From Streptomyces sp. MNU76 (GTDB lineage: Bacteria; Actinomycetota; Actinomycetes; Streptomycetales; Streptomycetaceae), in the NCBI RefSeq assembly GCF_020982545.1, contig NZ_JAJKLK010000012.1, positions 1 through 52,319 of the forward strand: a stretch of 52,319 nucleotides of DNA. Reading direction: 5' to 3'. Shown in pieces: positions 28,894 through 38,216 of the stretch. The translations under genes were made by a program, and so were the position numbers. Below the pieces are notes generated by a model. The model saw nothing but the letters and a program-made list of their open reading frames with translations. It searched no databases and was not told the origin of the DNA. Within the stretch, counting starts at the first letter, position 1, and the number at the start of each line of letters is the position of its first letter.

Positions 28894-30273
28894 CTATGGA
28901 CACTTGCGAGAGCTATCCCGCGTCGGGTCTGTCTCCGGGGGTTGAGCCGACACGTAATGCTGCGGTGGGCACGGATGAGTGGAACTGCTGGGCGCGGACA
29001 TCGGTGGTCGCGGACTGGTCAGCAGCGCATCGCTTCGACGGTGAGCTCGGGCAAGGGAAACAGCGACTGCGGTACCGACAATGGCTGCCGCTCCAAGACC
29101 TAGACCGATCCAAAGGGCTGTTCTGTAGTCCTCCGGAGCGGACGTGGAGGAGGTAGGCTCTCCGTCCTCCTTGCTTTTACCAGAGGAGCTGGTGGATTTC
29201 GATGGCTCAGGGCTCGGGGACACAGAGGCTGCTGCAGTGAGATCGGACAGAGGGTACTCGTCGGCGGGGCCCGGGTCACCAGGGTTCTGCAGCGCGATTC
29301 GCGGACGGACCATGCCATAACCGATGGCGTTGTTCCAGGTCCACCTCTTTTCGTTGCCCTTCATCGTGTTGATCAGGACACGCAGAACCTGGTTGTTCGT
29401 CCAGGTCGGGTGCTTCGACCAGATGAGGGCGGCGGAGGCCGAGGCGATGGCGGCGGCGCCACTGGTTCCGTCGGACCTGCAGATCTGAGTTCCACCTGCG
29501 CAGGCGCTGTACATGTCCTCTCCAGGAGCGGCGACATCAATCTGAGGTCCCCACTGCGAGAAGGAGCTACGTTCGAGCTTCTCGTTGATCGATGCCACAG
29601 CAACCACTCCAGGTACGGCCGCTGGGTACCCGACCAGATTGTGCCCATCGCCTTCGTTTCCGGCGGCTGCGAAAATCAACTTACCTTTCCGAAGCGCGTA
29701 CTTGACGGCAGAAGCAAGTCCCGGCGTATTCGCGTCTTCTTTGAAGCTCCCCCCGGACACATTGATAATTTTCGCCTCAGAATCTGCCGCGTATCTGATC
29801 GCTCTAGAAATTTCTGCGGCATAAGTCGATCCGGATTTAATATTCTCGAAGCTCTCACCGTTGGCGAGTGCCATGCGGATGGGGAGGATCTTGGCTCCTG
29901 GTGCCAGGCCATATGAGCCATTCAGGGCTCCTCTCCCACCGGTGGCGGCGATAAGCGCGGCAATACTGGTGCCGTGACCGTCGACATCAGTATGTTCGTC
30001 ACCTGCCAGTCCTGAATAGTCCTCGCCGTCCAGGACCTGGCCTTTGAGGTCGGCCAAGGAATCATCGACACCCGTGTCGATTACAGCGACAGCGACGCCT
30101 TGACCGGTGCTTACCTTCCACATCTCTTCGGCATGCATGGCGTCGAGGTGCCACTGCCTCTCGCGGACCGACTCGGCATGAGCGGGGGATTCGGTGAGAC
30201 CTACCAGCACCAGGCCAAGAGCAGCTGACAGCACCGACAGGGGCCGGAGTGTTCGTTTACCGCTGGAGAACAT
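28894..30273 (-). CDS. mycP: Second mycosin protease, MycP2 type
   Basis: 459 residues from ATG 30273, behind AGGAAGG. A clear signal peptide (LSVLSAALGLVLVGL, cleavage after Ala33 in AHA-E) leads to a subtilase domain with Asp66 (AVIDTGVDD), His100 (DGHGT), Asn206 (AAGNEG) and Ser271 (GTSGAA): a complete triad. Cys258 and Cys265 flank the mycosin-specific loop before the serine. After a Ser/Pro/Lys linker comes one membrane helix (WIGLGLGAAAIVGTAVAVSL) and, unusually, a further Pro/Ser-rich tail of about 50 residues inside the cell. G+C is lower than in mycP1. It lies within the leftward eccC unit, between the PPE-like gene and cassette 2, so it may serve those substrates. Confidence 0.92.
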   Translation of the reverse strand: MFSSGKRTLRPLSVLSAALGLVLVGLTESPAHAESVRERQWHLDAMHAEEMWKVSTGQGVAVAVIDTGVDDSLADLKGQVLDGEDYSGLAGDEHTDVDGHGTSIAALIAATGGRGALNGSYGLAPGAKILPIRMALANGESFENIKSGSTYAAEISRAIRYAADSEAKIINVSGGSFKEDANTPGLASAVKYALRKGKLIFAAAGNEGDGHNLVGYPAAVPGVVAVASINEKLERSSFSQWGPQIDVAAPGEDMYSACAGGTQICRSDGTSGAAAIASASAALIWSKHPTWTNNQVLRVLINTMKGNEKRWTWNNAIGYGMVRPRIALQNPGDPGPADEYPLSDLTAAASVSPSPEPSKSTSSSGKSKEDGEPTSSTSAPEDYRTALWIGLGLGAAAIVGTAVAVSLARAHRRSDALLTSPRPPMSAPSSSTHPCPPQHYVSAQPPETDPTRDSSRKCP

Positions 30274-30300
30274 GTGCCTTCCTGGAAAGGTTGTTTGGCT

Positions 30301-31821
30301 TCAGTCGACGACCGGTGGAAGGGCGCGGCGCGTGCCACGATTCCACGTCTCCTCGTCCTCGACGAGGTAGTCGGGCCGTTCACCCTGTGGCTGATCTCGA
30401 CGGGCGTCTGAGGTGTGGGCGTTGTGAGGGACTGATCCAGTGCGGCCGGCGGTCGTACGGTGCGTCTGGTCTGGGGCGCTGGAGCGACCTACCAGACCAG
30501 CTCCACCTGGCGTGAACGGGCGAGTGCCGGAGCGATCGGACTGCGCTGGACGACCGCCCATAACCCCGCCGCCTTCAGAGGCAAGGCGTCGGCCTCCGGC
30601 TACGCCACTTTGATGGACATTGGGGTTACCCATCGGCGTACCGGGGGCCACACCGCGTCCCATCGGCGTACGGCCCTGTGTGGCGTCGCCGCCGATGACC
30701 GTCCCGCGCGGAAGGCCGCCTGTGCGACCGGAAGTGGGTGGCACGGGACGGCCACCCACGATTCCGGTCTCGCGTGGCATGCGAACCCCACCGCCGCTGG
30801 CAGGTCCCTGCCCAGGCATAAGAGGAGGCCGTGTGGTCGAAGGAATGCGGCCGGGAATGGACTGGCCCGGTCCCTTTCCTCCGCCGTTGAAGGAGTGAGG
30901 AATCGGACTGGGCTGTGTGAGAGGCGCGGTCTCAGCGCGCTGAGCAGGTCCGTTGGCAGGTGGATTGGGCAGACTGGGAGCTGATGAATCGGGAAGCGTG
31001 GACAAGCCGTCGATTCCCATCGAGACGGGTCGCGAGCGGTCAGCTGGGTCTTGAGCGTGTCCCTGCGAAACTACTTGAGTAGTGGCATACGGACTGGTAC
31101 CTCTTCCGCTCCCGGTTTGCGTGAACATGACCGAGTTAGCGCCGGACGCTCCTTGGGAGCTGCCAGGGGATACGTACTCGCGGCTCATCCAGTGGTCGGG
31201 ACCCAAATGCTCCGCCGGCGGCGAAAACGTAGGCGGCTCCACAGAATTAACCTGCACAGCCGACTGCTGATAAGCCTGCGCCAGCTTCCGCATCTGCTGG
31301 GCCGCCTCGTACCGCGCCGCGTCGATCCGCCCCTGTGCCGCCGTCGCGTCGGACTGGGCGGTCTGGGCCAGTTTCTTGGAGTCGGGGTCGTTGCGAGCGC
31401 CGGGCTCCTTGGTCGCCGCGAGGGACTTCTCCGCGTTGCGGAGGTCCGCCTGCGCGGCCGTGGTCTCGGAGGTGTCCGGCATGACCGCCTTCGCCTCCGC
31501 GATCGCCTGGGAGACGATGCCCATCCACCGGGACGCCACCTCGGCGTACTCCCCGAGGTGGAGCGTCGCGCTCGCCGTCTGCCCGCCCCACTCACGGAAG
31601 GTGTCGCCGGCCTCGCCCTGCCATTCCAGGTCCTTGACGTACGTCATGAGGTCGTCGCCGATCTTGGTGATCGTCGAGGCGGCCTTGGAGAGCTTTGCGG
31701 CAAGGTCGTAGGCGCTCTCGGAGTTCGCCGAGTTGAGCATGGCCACCAGTTGGGCGTGGGTCATGGACTCGAAGTCGGTGTGCTGGGGCGTGGGTTGCTT
31801 CTGCCTGGGCTGCTCGCTCAT
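30301..31821 (-). CDS. PPE/EspB-like WXG protein with Pro/Gly-rich tail
   Basis: 506 residues. The N-terminal 190 residues are helical with Trp67-Gln-Gly69 in the hairpin, as in PPE and EspB proteins. The remainder is a disordered Pro/Gly/Ser/Arg-rich region. The C-terminus carries DYLVEDEETW, in which Tyr485 to Asp489 forms a YxxxD secretion signal, unusually placed at the end of the long tail. It overlaps the upstream PE-like gene by one base (TAATG) and is followed by mycP2 after 27 bases. Expected to be secreted by this ESX system together with the PE-like protein; a matrix or surface role as for EspB is possible but not shown. Confidence 0.85.
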   Translation of the reverse strand: MSEQPRQKQPTPQHTDFESMTHAQLVAMLNSANSESAYDLAAKLSKAASTITKIGDDLMTYVKDLEWQGEAGDTFREWGGQTASATLHLGEYAEVASRWMGIVSQAIAEAKAVMPDTSETTAAQADLRNAEKSLAATKEPGARNDPDSKKLAQTAQSDATAAQGRIDAARYEAAQQMRKLAQAYQQSAVQVNSVEPPTFSPPAEHLGPDHWMSREYVSPGSSQGASGANSVMFTQTGSGRGTSPYATTQVVSQGHAQDPADRSRPVSMGIDGLSTLPDSSAPSLPNPPANGPAQRAETAPLTQPSPIPHSFNGGGKGPGQSIPGRIPSTTRPPLMPGQGPASGGGVRMPRETGIVGGRPVPPTSGRTGGLPRGTVIGGDATQGRTPMGRGVAPGTPMGNPNVHQSGVAGGRRLASEGGGVMGGRPAQSDRSGTRPFTPGGAGLVGRSSAPDQTHRTTAGRTGSVPHNAHTSDARRDQPQGERPDYLVEDEETWNRGTRRALPPVVD

Positions 31822-32348
31822 TACAGGCCCTTCTCCGACTCCGTGACCTCCGCGACCGGCTCGCCCTGCTGTCGGCCCTGCTCCTCGCCCTGCCGTCGGG
31901 CATACGGATCACGGTCGGCGTCGTAGTACTTGTCGACCTCCGCGTTGACCTCCCGCATCCGCGCCTTGATGTCCTCGTCCAGGTTCTCGAAGCCCACCCG
32001 TGACGCGTGCACGGCCAGTCCCACCCCCTCGATCTGCGCGCTGAGCGCCTTGGAGAGGTTCTCCAACTCGTCGTGGACGATGGCGTACGACTCGTAGAGG
32101 AACTGTGCTTCCTTGAAGTCGGCGGACCCCAGATGGGCACGGGAGAGACGGTCCTGACCGACCTTGTCGGGGGAGGCCTCGGACCTGCCCAGCTCGATCA
32201 GCAGGTTGTCGACACGCTTCTTGAAGTCCTTCATGGCGTCGTGCTGGATGTCCAACGCCATCTGAGGGTTCACGCCGTACAAGCTGTCGAAGGACTTGCC
32301 GGTGTCCGGAGCACCTCCGCCACCGCTGCCGCCCCCGTCCGAACTCAC
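31821..32348 (-). CDS. PE-like helical partner protein
   Basis: 175 residues from GTG 32348, chosen because GGGGAGG lies just upstream; a TTG at 32399 would add 17 residues without a clear ribosome-binding site. A glycine/serine start is followed by long charged helices (MALDIQHDAMKDFKKRVDNLLIELG; FLYESYAIVHDELENLSKALSAQIEGVGLAVHASRVGFENL). Near the end YYDAD fits YxxxD. The stop overlaps the next start (TAATG), so the two products are made in equal amounts, as for PE-PPE pairs. No family was recognised by sequence; the PE-like label rests on context. It starts 79 bases after eccC. Confidence 0.75.
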   Translation of the reverse strand: MSSDGGGSGGGGAPDTGKSFDSLYGVNPQMALDIQHDAMKDFKKRVDNLLIELGRSEASPDKVGQDRLSRAHLGSADFKEAQFLYESYAIVHDELENLSKALSAQIEGVGLAVHASRVGFENLDEDIKARMREVNAEVDKYYDADRDPYARRQGEEQGRQQGEPVAEVTESEKGL

Positions 32349-32427
32349 GTCAGCCGCCTCCCCGTTCTCCCCGTTCGCCCATGTCAACCAAGGCTTCAAT
32401 CAACAGTGTTGGTCACTCTTCATCACT

Positions 32428-35400
32428 CTAATGGCGTTGCGGAAGCAAGCCCACCTGGATAAGAGGGGCTCCGCGCTTCCGCGAGACGAACGTGCCCCGT
32501 CCCGGAGGCATGGGCCTGGCCCGGACGTTGCCGAGGATGTCGCCTTCCATCGGGTCGCCGGACAGGACGAGCCCCTGGGCGCCCAGCTCCTTCACCCGCT
32601 GCATGAACGACTCGTACATGGAGCGCGAGGCCCCCGCCGCGTTACGGGCGATGATGAACTTGACGCCCACGTCACGCGCGAAGGGCAGATGCTCGACGAG
32701 AGCCGACAGCGGGTTCCCGGAGTTGGTGGCGACCAGCTCGTAGTCGTCGACGATGATGAACAGCTGCGGGCCGCTCCACCAGCTGCGATCGCGCAGCTGC
32801 TGCGGCGTGATGTCGGGCTTGGGCGCGCGCATCTCCATGAACTGCCGGATGGCGTCCATGTGGATGTTCATCGCGGATGCCATCGGCGCGTACTCCAGCA
32901 AATGTTCCTCGGAGACCGCCTCCAGCATCGTCCTTCGATAGTCGCCGACGACGATCCGGGCCTCCGAGGGCGTGTAGCGCTCGGCGATCTGCTTCGCGAT
33001 CAGGCGCAGCAGGTTGGTCTTGCCCGACTCGCTCTCTCCGAAGACCAGGAAGAAGGGGTCCGTGTCGAAGTCGATGAAGACCGGTTCGAGGTTGGCCTCG
33101 TCGATGCCGATCGCGATGCCGTGCTGCGGGAACTCGAAGCCCTTGGGCAGTTGGTCGGCAGGCAGCCTGCGGGGCAGCAGGCGGACCGTCGGGGCCGCGG
33201 GACCCTGCCAGTTGCCCTTGACCGCCTGCACCAGTTGAGCCGTGGCCTCCGACAGGTCGTTCGCGTCGGACGAGGAGTCGATACGCGGCAGCGCCGTCAT
33301 GAAATGCAGTCTTTCCGGGACCTGACCACGGCCTGGGACACCCGCCGGCACGTTCGCCGCGACCCTGCGGTCGAACTCGGAATCCATGACGTCACCGAGG
33401 CGCAGCTCCAGTCGGCCCAGGATCTGGTCCTTGAGCGCGGACCGCACCTCCATGTAGCGCGAGGCGGAGAGGACGACATGGATGCCGTAGCCGAGGCCGC
33501 GGCCGGCGATGTCGTGGACGATGCCTTCGAGCCCCTCGTAGTCGCCCTTGAAGTTGCCCCAGCCGTCGATGACCAGGAAGACGTCACCCCACGCTTCGCC
33601 GGGCAGCTCGCCGGCCGCACGCCGCCGACGGTACGTGCCGATGGAGTCGATGCCGTTGGCACGGAAGAACTGCTCGCGGCGGTTGAGAATGCCCGCCACC
33701 TCCGCGACCGTGCGGCGGACCCGCTCGGGGTCCAGCCTGGAGGCGACCCCGCCGACGTGCGGCAGGTCCGACAGGGACGACAGGCCTCCACCGCCGAAGT
33801 CGAGGCAGTAGAACTGCACCTCGTGTGGCGTGTGGGTCACGGCGAAGGAGCCGATCAACGTGCGCAGCAGCGTGGACTTGCCGGACTGGGGGCCACCGAC
33901 GACCATCATGTGGCCCGCCGCGCCGGAGAAGTCCCGGTAGAGCACCTCGCGCTTCTGCTCGAACGGCTTGTCGATCAGACCGACGGGAACCGTCAACCCG
34001 CCCAGTCGCGTGTACTCGGCGGCCTGCAGGCCCCGTTCGGCTGTCGACGCGAGCGACGGCAGCAACTGGTCCAGCGTCGGCGCCCTGTCCAGGGGCGGTA
34101 GCCATACCTGATGGGCGGGCACACCCTGGCCCTCCAGACGCTGCACGATGACGTCGAGGACCGTGTCCGCCAAGGCGTCGTCATCCTGGCGCGCGGGAGC
34201 TCGAGTCTGTGCGGGGTCCGCGGCCGCGTACGTGATCGGTACGTGGGCCGCGGTGAACAGCGCGGGCCGGCGCTCGATCGGTGTCCGGTCACCGGGGACC
34301 TCTGGGCCACCGGAGCGGTACGCACCCGACACGTACGCCGCCTTGAAGCGGGTCATCTCGTCCGTGCCGAACTTCAGATACCCGGAGCCCGGCACGGACG
34401 GCAGGTGGTAGGCGTCCGGAACCCCGAGCGCCGCGCGCGACTCCGCGGCCGAGAACGTCCGCAGACCGATCCGGTACGACAGATAGGTGTCCAGACCGCG
34501 CAGACGCCCTTCCTCCAGGCGCTGCGAGGCCAGCAGGAGGTGCACACCCAGGGAGCGGCCGATGCGGCCGATCTGGATGAACATGTCGATGAAGTCGGGC
34601 TTGGCCGTCAGCAGTTCGCTGAACTCGTCGATCACGAGGACGAGCGAGGCCAGCGGCTCCAGCGGAGCACCTGCGGCCCGCGCCTTCTCGTAGTCGTGGA
34701 TGTTGGCGTAGTTGCCCGCCGAGCGCAGCAGCTCCTGGCGGCGCTGGAGTTCGCCGCGGATCGCGTCGCCCATGCGGTCGACGAGGGTCAGATCGTCGGA
34801 GAGGTTGGTGATGACGGCGGCGACGTGCGGCATCTGGGACATGCCGGCGAAGGTGGCGCCGCCCTTGAAGTCCGCGAGGACGAAGTTCAACGTTTCGGAG
34901 GAGTGGGTGACCGCGAGGCCGAGCACCAGCGTGCGCAGCAGCTCCGACTTGCCGGAACCGGTCGCGCCCACACACAGACCGTGCGGGCCCATGCCGTCCT
35001 GCGCGGCTTCTTTGAGGTCCAGCATCACGGGTCGGCCGTCCTCGCCGACGCCGATGGGGACCCGCAGGCGCTCCGGCGTCGACCGCGGCCGCCAGGTGCG
35101 AGTGACCTCCACGGAGGCGGCGTCGCCGAGGCCCAGCAGATCGGTGAAGTCCAGGTTGGCGAGCAGCGGTTCGTCGTCGTTCCCGCCGCCCATGCGCAGG
35201 GGCGCCAGCTGCCGGGCGAGTGCCTCCGCGGCGGGCTGGGACAGCCCGTCGGGGGTGCCCTCGTAGGCGAGAGGGGCACCCGTGTCCAGCCACAGCCGGT
35301 CCGGCTGTACGACGATGGAGAGGCCGCCCCGGGGCTGGTCGAGTTCGCCCGGGACCACCTCGATGATCGTCACGCCCTGCAAGCCCTCGGCGGCCGCGAA

Positions 35401-36387
35401 AGCGGAGGTCGGGGGCACGATTCCGCCGTCGAGGACGACGATGATGTGCGGCTGGTCCAGTACCGGCTGGCCGTCCCGGCTGAAACGCGGGCGGCCTTCG
35501 AGGTGGGCTGACAGCAGCTGTTCCAGCTCACCGAGGTCGTCCCCGAACAGCCGCCGGGTGCCTGCGCCGTCGAACTGCCCGGTCAACTGACTGTGCGGCA
35601 GCCACTTGGTCCAGTCCCAGCGGTCGACCGCGGCCGGGGCGGCGACGACGGCCAGCAGCAGGTCGTCGGGGGAGTGCAGGGTGGTGAGTTGGGCGACCAG
35701 GGCACGCGCCGCGGCCTGGGTACGCTCCGGCTCGCCGGAGACCGTCACGTGGTAGAAGGCCCGCATCGACACCGCGACCGGCAGCCCGTCCAACTGGCCG
35801 TGCACGGCGAGGAAACGCTGCATGGCGCCGGCGCACAGGGGCTCGAGTTCGTCTACGGGCGCTGTCTCGGGAGCCACCAGCGGAGAGGCCAGCTGCTGCG
35901 GTCCCAGACCGATCCGCGCCTGCCCGAAGTCCGCGTCCCCGACGCGGCGCTCCCACACCCGGCTGCCCTCGGCGACCACGGACCACAACTGTTCGGGAGA
36001 GGGGTGCAGATACAGCTGGGCGTCGCGCTGCTTCAAACCGACCCTGCGCACCGTACGCCGGGTCTGCGCGAGGTATTTGAGATAGTCGCGACGTACATCG
36101 GCCATTTGCCCCTGCGTACCGCGACGGTGTCGGACGATCTGCGCGATCACCATCGCGGCCGTCGACACGAGCATCACCACACCCATGATCCGCATGAACG
36201 GATGGGCGTTCGGGGAGGCGAAATAGAACACCACCGACGAGCCCATGCCGAGCGTCGGCAGGATCTGCATCAGCATGCCCTCCTGCTGACCCCGCGGCAG
36301 TTCTGGAGGAGCCTCCAGGCGCAGCTCATCGGTGGGTACTTCGGGCGGCAGGGAACGCGGTGGGCGCTTGATGACGATCTGGCTCAC
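32428..36387 (-). CDS. eccC: Type VII secretion ATPase EccC (fused EccCa-EccCb)
   Basis: FtsK/SpoIIIE-type motor of the ESX system. 1,319 residues, so both halves that some systems encode separately are fused here. Two N-terminal membrane segments lie at about residues 40-85 (ILPTLGMGSSVVFYFASP; FMRIMGVVMLVSTAAMVIAQ). Three ATPase domains follow, with Walker A motifs GATGSGKSE near 474, GGPQSGKST near 832 and GESESGKTN near 1117; all keep the Lys. Walker B-like strands include LVLVIDEFSELL and VFLVIDGWGNF. The third domain is the one that binds C-terminal YxxxD signals in known systems. GTG start at 36387; divergent from eccD. First gene of a leftward run continuing to 26959. Confidence 0.97.
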   Translation of the reverse strand: MSQIVIKRPPRSLPPEVPTDELRLEAPPELPRGQQEGMLMQILPTLGMGSSVVFYFASPNAHPFMRIMGVVMLVSTAAMVIAQIVRHRRGTQGQMADVRRDYLKYLAQTRRTVRRVGLKQRDAQLYLHPSPEQLWSVVAEGSRVWERRVGDADFGQARIGLGPQQLASPLVAPETAPVDELEPLCAGAMQRFLAVHGQLDGLPVAVSMRAFYHVTVSGEPERTQAAARALVAQLTTLHSPDDLLLAVVAAPAAVDRWDWTKWLPHSQLTGQFDGAGTRRLFGDDLGELEQLLSAHLEGRPRFSRDGQPVLDQPHIIVVLDGGIVPPTSAFAAAEGLQGVTIIEVVPGELDQPRGGLSIVVQPDRLWLDTGAPLAYEGTPDGLSQPAAEALARQLAPLRMGGGNDDEPLLANLDFTDLLGLGDAASVEVTRTWRPRSTPERLRVPIGVGEDGRPVMLDLKEAAQDGMGPHGLCVGATGSGKSELLRTLVLGLAVTHSSETLNFVLADFKGGATFAGMSQMPHVAAVITNLSDDLTLVDRMGDAIRGELQRRQELLRSAGNYANIHDYEKARAAGAPLEPLASLVLVIDEFSELLTAKPDFIDMFIQIGRIGRSLGVHLLLASQRLEEGRLRGLDTYLSYRIGLRTFSAAESRAALGVPDAYHLPSVPGSGYLKFGTDEMTRFKAAYVSGAYRSGGPEVPGDRTPIERRPALFTAAHVPITYAAADPAQTRAPARQDDDALADTVLDVIVQRLEGQGVPAHQVWLPPLDRAPTLDQLLPSLASTAERGLQAAEYTRLGGLTVPVGLIDKPFEQKREVLYRDFSGAAGHMMVVGGPQSGKSTLLRTLIGSFAVTHTPHEVQFYCLDFGGGGLSSLSDLPHVGGVASRLDPERVRRTVAEVAGILNRREQFFRANGIDSIGTYRRRRAAGELPGEAWGDVFLVIDGWGNFKGDYEGLEGIVHDIAGRGLGYGIHVVLSASRYMEVRSALKDQILGRLELRLGDVMDSEFDRRVAANVPAGVPGRGQVPERLHFMTALPRIDSSSDANDLSEATAQLVQAVKGNWQGPAAPTVRLLPRRLPADQLPKGFEFPQHGIAIGIDEANLEPVFIDFDTDPFFLVFGESESGKTNLLRLIAKQIAERYTPSEARIVVGDYRRTMLEAVSEEHLLEYAPMASAMNIHMDAIRQFMEMRAPKPDITPQQLRDRSWWSGPQLFIIVDDYELVATNSGNPLSALVEHLPFARDVGVKFIIARNAAGASRSMYESFMQRVKELGAQGLVLSGDPMEGDILGNVRARPMPPGRGTFVSRKRGAPLIQVGLLPQRH

Positions 36388-36492
36388 CGGTGCGTCAATC
36401 CCCCTACGCGGACAAGCAGTTTCCCACCGGCACCCCCGTGGTGACGGTCGCCCTCCGCTAGGCGGGGATCCTACTTGTCACCCCTGACGACA

Positions 36493-36504
36493 CCTACCGG
36501 TAGG
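36493..36504. promoter_or_regulatory. 12-bp palindrome between eccC and eccD
   Basis: CCTACCGGTAGG is a perfect palindrome in the 163-base region between the divergent eccC and eccD starts. The overlapping TAGGGT (36501-36506) could be a -10 for eccD, but I find no well-spaced -35. A candidate operator for both directions. Confidence 0.4.
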
Positions 36505-36550
36505 GTGACGCCCGCAGCGTGCGCATCCGCGAAGCAGGAGGTCAATCAAG

Positions 36551-38020
36551 GTGAGTACGACCGCGACGACCGGGTTCTGCCGAGTCACTGTCGTGGCACC
36601 CGACAGCCGCATCGACGTTGCCCTCCCGGTGGACATCACCATCGCCGACATCTATCCGGAGATCCTGCGCCTGACGGGCCAGACCCAGCCGGTGGGCACC
36701 CCGACGGGCTACCACCTGGTACGCCGGGACGGCGCAGCCCTCGACGGCGCCCGCTCGCTCGCGGAGGAACGGGTCCTCGACGGCGAGGTGCTCAGTCTCC
36801 GTCCCTTCGCCGAGTCGCTGCCCCCCGCCGTCCACGACGACGTCTCAGACGCGGTCGCCTCCGCGGTCGTTCGCGACCGCCATCTGTGGAGCGACGACCT
36901 GCTGCGCGTCGCCGGGCTGATCGGCGGCGCCCTGCTCCTGCTGCTCGTCGCTTTCGTGCTCTGGTACGCCGACCCGATCCACCACGACATGAGCGGCCTG
37001 CCCGGCATCATCGCGGGTGGCCTGGGCGTACTCCTGACCGCCTACGCGGCCGTGCGCGCACGCGTGTACGCCGACCGCGTGGCCGCGGCGGCCGTCGGCC
37101 TCGCCGCCCTGCCCCTGCTGTTCCTCGCGGGCTCCGGAATCATCGGCCCGGCTGCCGGAGAGGGGCCGGGCAAACTGCAGTTCATGCTGGGCTGCGTGGC
37201 GGTGCTGGTCGCCTCCGTCGCCCTTGTCGCGCTCGCCCCCAGCGGGGACGCGGCGTTCGTGGCCGCTACCTTCGCCGCTGCGGTCGGTACCGTGGCCACC
37301 TTCGTGGCGATCCTCGCCGACGCCTCCGCGACCGACATCGCCGCGGTGTGCGCCCCGGTCGCCATCGGTCTGGTTGCCTTCCTGCCCGGCCTGTCGGCAC
37401 GCTTCGCCCGCCTGCCGATCGGTTACGCCTCCCCGCGCTCCGCCGTGTACGAGGACTTCGACCTCGACCCCTCACAGGGCCAGGACACCGAGCCCCTCGA
37501 TGCCGAACGCATCGCCGCCCAGGCCCGGCGGGGCCACGAGATGCTGCTGGGCCTCGTCGGCGGCACCTCCGCCGTGGTGGTCGCCTCCGCCGCCGTCCTC
37601 GGCTTCGCGGACGACATGTGGGGCAGGCTCCTGGGCCTTGCCGCCGGCCTCGCCATGCTGATCCGAGCCCGCCTGTTCCGCTACACGTCACAGGTGGCCT
37701 GCACCCTCCTCGCCGGTGTCGCGGCCCTCGCCCTCCTGCTGATCGGCCTCGCACTCAATCCGTCGGCCGACGCCCTGACCGAGTTCACGCTCCACGCGGA
37801 CCGGGGAGCCTTGGACCTCCGCACCATCTGGCTCACGGCCGCCCTCACCGCCGGAGCCGCGCTGCTCACCGCGATCGGTCTGATCATTCCCCAGAAGGGG
37901 CTCTCCCCCTTCTGGGGCCGTCTCCTCGACATCGCCGAGGCGTTCGTGCTGCTCACTTTGATCCCGCTGTGCCTGGCGGTGCTGGGCGTCCTCACCAAGG
38001 TCCGGTCGCTGACCGGCTGA
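36551..38020 (+). CDS. eccD: Type VII secretion membrane protein EccD
   Basis: Multi-spanning core component of the ESX membrane complex. 489 residues from GTG 36551, with GCAGGAGG about 10 bases upstream. Residues 8-90 form the ubiquitin-like (YukD) cytosolic domain (FCRVTVVAPDSRIDVALPVD, then GYHLVRRDGAALDG). From about residue 120 there are around eleven hydrophobic helices separated by short loops, with one longer cytosolic loop near 290-330 (YEDFDLDPSQGQDTEPLDAE). This is the standard EccD layout. It is transcribed away from eccC; rpsO follows after about 196 bases. Confidence 0.95.
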   Translation: MSTTATTGFCRVTVVAPDSRIDVALPVDITIADIYPEILRLTGQTQPVGTPTGYHLVRRDGAALDGARSLAEERVLDGEVLSLRPFAESLPPAVHDDVSDAVASAVVRDRHLWSDDLLRVAGLIGGALLLLLVAFVLWYADPIHHDMSGLPGIIAGGLGVLLTAYAAVRARVYADRVAAAAVGLAALPLLFLAGSGIIGPAAGEGPGKLQFMLGCVAVLVASVALVALAPSGDAAFVAATFAAAVGTVATFVAILADASATDIAAVCAPVAIGLVAFLPGLSARFARLPIGYASPRSAVYEDFDLDPSQGQDTEPLDAERIAAQARRGHEMLLGLVGGTSAVVVASAAVLGFADDMWGRLLGLAAGLAMLIRARLFRYTSQVACTLLAGVAALALLLIGLALNPSADALTEFTLHADRGALDLRTIWLTAALTAGAALLTAIGLIIPQKGLSPFWGRLLDIAEAFVLLTLIPLCLAVLGVLTKVRSLTG

Positions 38021-38216
38021 GGGGCACCCCGACGGCCGGCTCAGCGCGTCTCACCAGCCTGGTACCCTGGCTGCGGCCGTTCGTGTTCGCACCCGGGCTC
38101 CTTCCAGGGACCCGGAGACCGCGCCGACGGACCCCGTCACCCGAGTCACGGAAGCCCCCCTGAGACGAAGACCAGGGGCACTCGGTGGCATCAATGAGAC
38201 TCATGAGGAGTATCGC

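Noticed and set aside
32296..34101. 601-codon forward frame opposite eccC
   Set aside because: Low-complexity Arg/Gly/Val composition with no motif; eccC on the other strand is unambiguous.
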